Of a DNA stretch of 64,000 nt, positions 59,472 to 64,000 are shown in pieces. The position numbers and the translations under genes were made by a program. This stretch comes from Chloroflexota bacterium (GTDB lineage: Bacteria; Chloroflexota; FW602-bin22; JACPRP01). A model generated the notes under the pieces. The model was not told the origin of the DNA and searched no databases. It saw only the letters and a list, made by a program, of their open reading frames with translations. The stretch lies in NCBI GenBank assembly GCA_016210495.1, contig JACQUC010000200.1, forward strand, positions 1 through 64,000, written 5' to 3'. How positions within the stretch are numbered: position 1 is the stretch's first letter; every line of letters begins with the position of its first letter.

Positions 59472-60527
59472 ATGACAGAGTTCCTGACCATACCGGAGAT
59501 CATTCGCGCCGCGGAAGAGAAGCTGCCCCGCCACCTCTGGGACTTCGCCTCCGGTGGCGCCGACACCGAAACCACACTCAGGCGCAACCGCGTCGCCCTC
59601 GAGCGCCTTGCCCTGTGCCAGCGAGTGCTGGTCGACGTGCGCGAGCGCGACACCTCCACCACCTTTCTGGGCAAGCGTCTCTCCACACCAGTGATGCTGG
59701 CACCCGTCGGTTCGCTGGGAAACTTTCATCCCGACGCGTCCCTCGCCGTCGCACGGGTCGCCGAACGTGCGGGCACTGTCGCCTTCATCAGCACCGTCTC
59801 ACCACCGTCTCTCGAAGAGGTTGCCGCGGGTGTTTCTAGCCCTCTCGTCTTCCAGCTATACAACTACGGCGACCGCGACTGGGTGAAACGGATCGTTCGT
59901 CGTGTCGAGGCTGCCGGTTACTTTGCCCTCTGCATCACCGCCGACGTAGCGATGTACGGCCGGCGCGACCGCGACCTCGAAAACCGCTACTTCCCCCGCC
60001 AGGCGATGGAAACTCGCCCCAACCTGGTCGACGTCGTCGGCGGATTGCCTGCCGTTCAGCGGAATCAGGCTGGCTTATCCTGGGACTACCTTGCCTGGCT
60101 CCGCGATATCACACGCCTGCCTCTAATCCTGAAGGGCGTAATGATGGCCGATGACGCCGCGCGGGCCGTGGAGCACGGCGTCGACTGCGTGTACGTCTCC
60201 AACCACGGTGGACGCCAGTTAGACCACGCGCCGGCCACGATTGAAGTGTTGCCAGAGATCGTCCAGGCCATCGCCGGACACGCCGAGGTCCTGGTCGACA
60301 GCGGGTTCGTGCGTGGCACCGACGTCGTTAAGGGGCTGGCCATTGGTGCCACAGCCGTGCTCATCGGCAAGCTGCTTATGTGGGGCCTCGGGGCTGATGG
60401 TGAGGAGGGCCTCGCCCGCGCGCTTGAGCTATTGACTACTGAGATCGACGTGGCTATGGCCCTCATCGGCGCCCGCTCCCTGAGCGAAATCGGTCCCCAC
60501 GTACTTCGCGCGTCGACGCCGTTGTGA
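59472..60527 (+). CDS. FMN-dependent alpha-hydroxy-acid oxidising enzyme (LldD-like)
   Basis: 351 residues, TIM-barrel FMN protein. ATG 59472 follows aggaggaga (59459-59467). Conserved: WDFASGGADTETTLRRN, PVMLAPVGSLGNFHPDASLAVARVAERAGTVAFISTVSPPSLEEVA, the FMN lysine LILKGVMMADDA, the catalytic His/Arg in VYVSNHGGRQLDHAPATIEVLPEI and phosphate-binding DSGFVRGTDVVKGLAIGATAVLIGK. Could oxidise L-lactate, glycolate or another 2-hydroxy acid; the substrate cannot be told from the sequence. Ends four bases before the converging BNR-propeller gene. Confidence 0.92.
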   Translation: MTEFLTIPEIIRAAEEKLPRHLWDFASGGADTETTLRRNRVALERLALCQRVLVDVRERDTSTTFLGKRLSTPVMLAPVGSLGNFHPDASLAVARVAERAGTVAFISTVSPPSLEEVAAGVSSPLVFQLYNYGDRDWVKRIVRRVEAAGYFALCITADVAMYGRRDRDLENRYFPRQAMETRPNLVDVVGGLPAVQRNQAGLSWDYLAWLRDITRLPLILKGVMMADDAARAVEHGVDCVYVSNHGGRQLDHAPATIEVLPEIVQAIAGHAEVLVDSGFVRGTDVVKGLAIGATAVLIGKLLMWGLGADGEEGLARALELLTTEIDVAMALIGARSLSEIGPHVLRASTPL

Positions 60528-60531
60528 TCTC

Positions 60532-63151
60532 TTACTTCCTGAGAACGGGGAAATACGACTTATGCGGCCCGCTCGACCTGAAGTAGTCGATGATCCTCCT
60601 CATCAAATCGCTGCGATTGCTTGCCGTGCCCAGCGCTTCAAACGGGAACGCCAGGAACACGACCTTGTAATTGCCGTCCGTCACTGTGATTGCATTCGGC
60701 TGTCCGCGAGCGTCCAGGAAGGCCGGTGCTGCAGGTGCCATCGGCGTGATCTCGTTCATATAGTTGCTGAGCCCTACCGCTGCTGCGTTCAGCGTAATCG
60801 TCCCCATACCTCCCGTCACTGTGTTGACCGCAGCCGCCGTTACGGTCGCCGTTGGGATGTCGTTTTGTCTCTCCGTGCCATCCCAATTCACGTGCAAGTA
60901 GCTCCGCACGAAGCTCGTCGTCCCTGCCCCTTGGTCCAGAATGTCCATTCCAGATAGGAACAGGCGACCGCCGCCGTCCAGGAAAGCCGCCAGACTGCTC
61001 TCGTGGGGCGTTATCGGGCCGGGCCACAAGCTGCCTGTGAACCAAACGATTGTGCTATGTGCATTCAGGTAGCTGAGCGGCAGCATAGCGTTTGCTGCTA
61101 GATTCCAGTAGTTGTAGCTGTTTCCTGTCGCATCAAGCGCAGCCTGATAGTACGATTTCACGTCGGGGCTATCTCCGTCGCCGTCGACCAACAATACAGA
61201 GCGCGTTATCGCCGTCGTGCTGATCGTGGTCGAGCTACTTACCGACGGGTTTCCCATGGAAGTGACGCTAACGGTTGCCACATCTTCCGCGCCATTGGAA
61301 GCGCTGGATGGTACGCTTACTCTCACAACAAATCGCGCCGTCTCCCCCGGCGCTGCGCTCCCCGTGCTCATTATCGGCGTGTCGCCGCCGATGTCCCAGA
61401 ACGTGGTTGGCCATACGTTGCCACTCGAAGTCAGCGAGTAGTTGTCGAAGTTTGAGCCGACGTTTCGGACGGTGGCGCTGTAAGTGATCACCTGTCCGGC
61501 ACGCGTTGCGTCGGAATAGCTACTCGGCGCCAGCGAAACTGCATAGAGCTGCACAAGCGTCACCGCCACCGGGCTCCCGGTGGCCGAGGCGCCTGAGGCC
61601 GATGAAACCAGGTAGCCGGCATTGGTAATCACCGAACCCGCCGAAACTGCTCCTGATGACGCCACCCGAACGGTGAAAGTCGCGACGATGTTTCCTCCGG
61701 CGGATATCGTCAGGCCGTCCCAAACCACATCGCTTCCGGATAGCCTCCCGCCGGCGTCTGCGGAAACGAAGGTTGTGTTTGTGGGAACTGGGTCGGTGAT
61801 GGTGACGCCGCTGGCCACCGCGTTGCCGGCGTTAGTGATGGTCAGGGTGTAGGTGATGAGGCTTCCTGGACCCGCCGGCACGCTGCTAGCCACCTTGCCG
61901 ATCTGCAGCACCGGTGCGCTCACGTCGCTAAGGTCCAGTCTCCACACACCTCGACCGTGCGTGGCGGCCACCAACTGGCGCGTTACAGAGTTAAGGTCCA
62001 ACTGCCATACCGTCACGATTGGAAAGCCCGTGCCCAGCGGTGCCCAACTCGACCCTCCGTTCGTGGTGACCATCGGCCCCACGTCCGTGCCCGCGTAAAG
62101 CGTGTTTGGGAAGCTCGGGTCCAGCACCAGCGAGTTCACCGGCACGTCGGGCAAGTTCCCGGTAACATCCACCCACGACTGGCCCCCGTCACTCGTCTTG
62201 AAAACGTGGCCGGGAGTCGAAGGCGTCGCCCCGTTGAACCCTCCGTAGCCAACGTAGGCAACACGGTAGTTCGTACGATCGACCGCGAACGAAGTCACCG
62301 GCCGCGCCGGCAGCGGCAGCCCGTCGACGCGTGTCCAGGTCGGCGAACCGGAGCCGGCGTTGGCAGTCAGGTAAACCCGCCCCTGAGCCGAGCCGACATA
62401 TAGTGCGGGCGCATTGGCGCCGGGGCCCAGAGCGCTCAAGACACACCGGCCACTCGAGCAGCCTGTCAAATCGGGGCTCACGGCCGTCCATAGATCGCCG
62501 CGATTGTTCGTGCGATACACCCGGTAGCTGCCCAGAAAGAGCCAACTCGTATTCTGCGGGTCCATCGCCATCGGAACATAGAAAGCCGAGCGGTCGTTCG
62601 TATCGATCCCGTCCACGATAAGCTCATTGGTGAACAAATCTCCCAGCATACCATCCGTGAATCGGAATGGACTGAGGAAGTAATACGTCCCGTAGACGTA
62701 GTGCGGGTCAGTCTGGTCCACGATCACCTGGCCACCGTCGCCGCCAGCGTAGTCCCACCACGCGCTGCTGGAGTTCAACTTGCGCAACGTACCGTTGTCC
62801 TGCGTGCCGCCAAAGGCCCTGCCGCCGCTGTCTCATCACATCGACGACGCTGTTGGCCGCCAGCGCACGCTTGGCAGCCGCCTCTTGCAAGGTGAATCCT
62901 GGGTCGCCTGCCGTGCGGAGGAAGTAGAACCAGTCGTCGCGCAAGCGAGGACCACCCTCACGACGCTGCTCCCCGCGTGGCCTTACGGGTGGAGCCAGTG
63001 CGATCGTCTCTTTGGAAAGCAGTTGCTGGCTGATGATGTCCTCCCGCTCGCTGACCATCTGCCCCACCGTCGGCACTGCTCCTACCAGCGCTGCACTGAT
63101 CAAGCCAACAGCCAGCAGAACGAGCAAACGGTTCGGTACATTGAGTCTCAC
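60532..63151 (-). pseudogene. Secreted BNR/sortilin-type propeller protein, broken by internal deletion and frameshift
   Basis: An N-terminal reading frame (63151 down to 62708) carries a signal peptide (RLLVLLAVGLISAALVGAVP) and the start of a mature protein (RDDWFYFLRTAGDPGFTLQEAAAKRALAA), typical of large BNR-repeat proteins. A second frame (62787 down to 60532) resumes in mid-propeller: upstream of its first codon GGTQDNGT is readable in frame, then KLNSSSAWWDYAGGDGGQVIVDQTDPHYVYGTYYF. Several hundred residues of propeller normally between these two parts are absent, so an internal deletion with frame loss near 62800-62850 is likely. The second part ends with DUF11-type repeats (ITYTLTITNAGNAVASGVTITDPVPTNTTF), a GATase-like domain and KSYFPVLRK. 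Confidence 0.75.
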
Positions 63152-63443
63152 GCGCGACCCTCTTCAAAGACAAACAAGACCCGGACGAGCCAACAGGAGG
63201 AACGTCAAAAAGTAAATCGGGCAATTTGCCTCGGAGGTATGTGGCTTCGGCTCGCACCAATTCTCCAACCCTCCTGGCTCAGCACCGCCATGTTACCAAG
63301 GAAGGGGAGTGGAGTCAATCTGCTCGCGATGGGTCGGGAGCCTGGGCGCAGGTGAGCGTGGCGGGGAGATTGGGTAAGGCAAGGGAGTCCGCGCACCTGT
63401 GAAAGGTGCGGCTACGGCACGGCGAGCGTGGCGGCGTATTTGC
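63152..63443. other. Intergenic region with hairpin and repeat
   Basis: No gene in 292 bases. It contains a hairpin cgcacct/aggtgcg (63392-63410) and two related units gagcgtggcgg...aaggcaa (about 63353-63382 and 63423-63450). Confidence 0.5.
63392..63410. repeat. Hairpin repeat
   Basis: cgcacct (63392-63398) pairs with aggtgcg (63404-63410). Confidence 0.5.
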
Positions 63444-64000
63444 CTAAGGCAACCGGCTGAACCACATCAGGGAAAGCGTTCCGGCGATGAGCAAGAGTAG
63501 AGTCGCGAAGCCCGTGAAACCAGCCGTAAGCTCGGTCTGCTCTCCCCTGAAGACGAATTCGGTGCTCAGCTTTTCGTAGATCTGGCGCAAATCGGTTTCG
63601 CTGTCGGCCTTGAAATACTCGCCGTCCGTCTCCTCGGCAATGCGTTTGAGCGTCTCCTCGTCCAACCGCACGCGGATAGAGCGTCCGTCGAACCTCAGCA
63701 CCGTCCCATCCGGGTTGCCCACGCCAACCGTGTAGACGCGCACGCCACGATTTGACGCTTGCTTGGATGCTTGCAGCGGAAGAGGTCCCGTGTTGCTCTG
63801 GCCATCGCTGAGCAAGACGACAATCGCTGGAGCGTAGGTGCCACGAGGCACCGGCGTCCGCACCGGGGTCGGCTCAGGGGCTGCAAGCGAGTCGCGCGAT
63901 GGTGTTGGCCTGGGCCCGGGGTCTTCGAAGATCGCATCCAGCGAAGTCAAGATGCCGCTTCCGACGGCCGTGGCACGCTGGAGCGTAAGACGATTGATCG
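63444..64000 (-). CDS. VWA-domain protein (BatA-like), C-terminal part, start outside window
   Basis: Reads in from the right edge (minus strand); about 185 residues are visible. The core is the von Willebrand A fold: APAIVVLLSDGQSNTGPLPLQASKQASNRGVRVYTVGVGN, with a DGxSN-type metal-site segment, followed by VRLDEETLKRIAEETDGEYFKADSETDLRQIYEKLSTEFVF. A C-terminal membrane helix follows (FATLLLLIAGTLSLMWF). Upstream the frame continues (RLTLQRATAVGSGILTSLDAIF) to the window end. Such proteins often sit next to MoxR ATPases. A Pro-rich insertion (PGPRPTPSRDSLAAPEPTPVRTPVP) splits the VWA domain. Confidence 0.85.
   Translation of the reverse strand, partial: INRLTLQRATAVGSGILTSLDAIFEDPGPRPTPSRDSLAAPEPTPVRTPVPRGTYAPAIVVLLSDGQSNTGPLPLQASKQASNRGVRVYTVGVGNPDGTVLRFDGRSIRVRLDEETLKRIAEETDGEYFKADSETDLRQIYEKLSTEFVFRGEQTELTAGFTGFATLLLLIAGTLSLMWFSRLP

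Overview
The window looks like chromosomal DNA from a G+C-rich bacterium, most likely a Chloroflexota (Chloroflexi) lineage. The basis is a complete Tad/Flp pilus locus with Chloroflexota-like gene order, large secreted beta-propeller and protease proteins carrying a 'YLPL/FLPV' tail motif, and housekeeping genes mixed with many two-component regulators. The phylum call is inference; no rRNA is present to settle it.

Layout. 1-2983: the end of a MutS-like ATPase, a universal stress protein, an arsenite methyltransferase gene read through an in-frame TGA (predicted selenocysteine), and a GAF protein. 3249-8701 (minus): a secreted propeller/zinc-protease protein, QueF, and a trans-sulfuration PLP enzyme. 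8955-12952: the tRNA methylthiotransferase MtaB, then an overlapping HEAT-like/FecR-like pair. 12960-21824 (minus): RelA/SpoT with a terminator-like leader, RsmE-PrmA, DnaJ, RpsO-PNPase, and an OmpR-type regulator with its own leader terminator. 22360-25798: a soluble NarL-type kinase, two paralogous LuxR-type regulators, and a membrane-anchored receiver. 25805-35024: the tad locus (two Flp pilins, prepilin peptidase, TadE, TadG-like, CpaB with an added SH3 domain, CpaE/TadZ, TadA, TadB, TadC). 35033-40210: DUF192 and isoprenylcysteine-methyltransferase-like genes, a methyltransferase, SurE, a RodZ-like protein and RimO.

40979-41077 is a tRNA-Sec gene (anticodon UCA) with its own good promoter. 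A 12.7 kb integrative element (41011-53716) lies between two exact 70-bp copies of the tRNA 3' part. It carries integrase, excisionase, a primase-polymerase, small unknown genes, a subtilisin-propeller cargo protein, an IS630-type insertion and a MerR-DUF433/DUF5615 toxin-antitoxin pair. Repeated arm-type sites lie at both ends, and a three-copy iteron-like motif occurs inside. A second short segment (53717-54951) with a DUF3467 three-gene operon is bounded by a decayed third att copy (54952-55017), followed by a broken integrase start. The tRNA-Sec locus has therefore been an insertion hotspot more than once.

55378-64000 returns to ordinary genes: a chagasin-like inhibitor, RmuC, a PAS kinase, a GYD protein, an FMN alpha-hydroxy-acid oxidase, a broken BNR-propeller protein, and a VWA protein running off the window.

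The central link is that the tRNA-Sec gene and the TGA-containing arsM, with a SECIS-like hairpin just after the TGA, support each other: the organism very probably inserts selenocysteine, and its arsenic methyltransferase is a selenoprotein. All calls come from reading the sequence; no database search was run.
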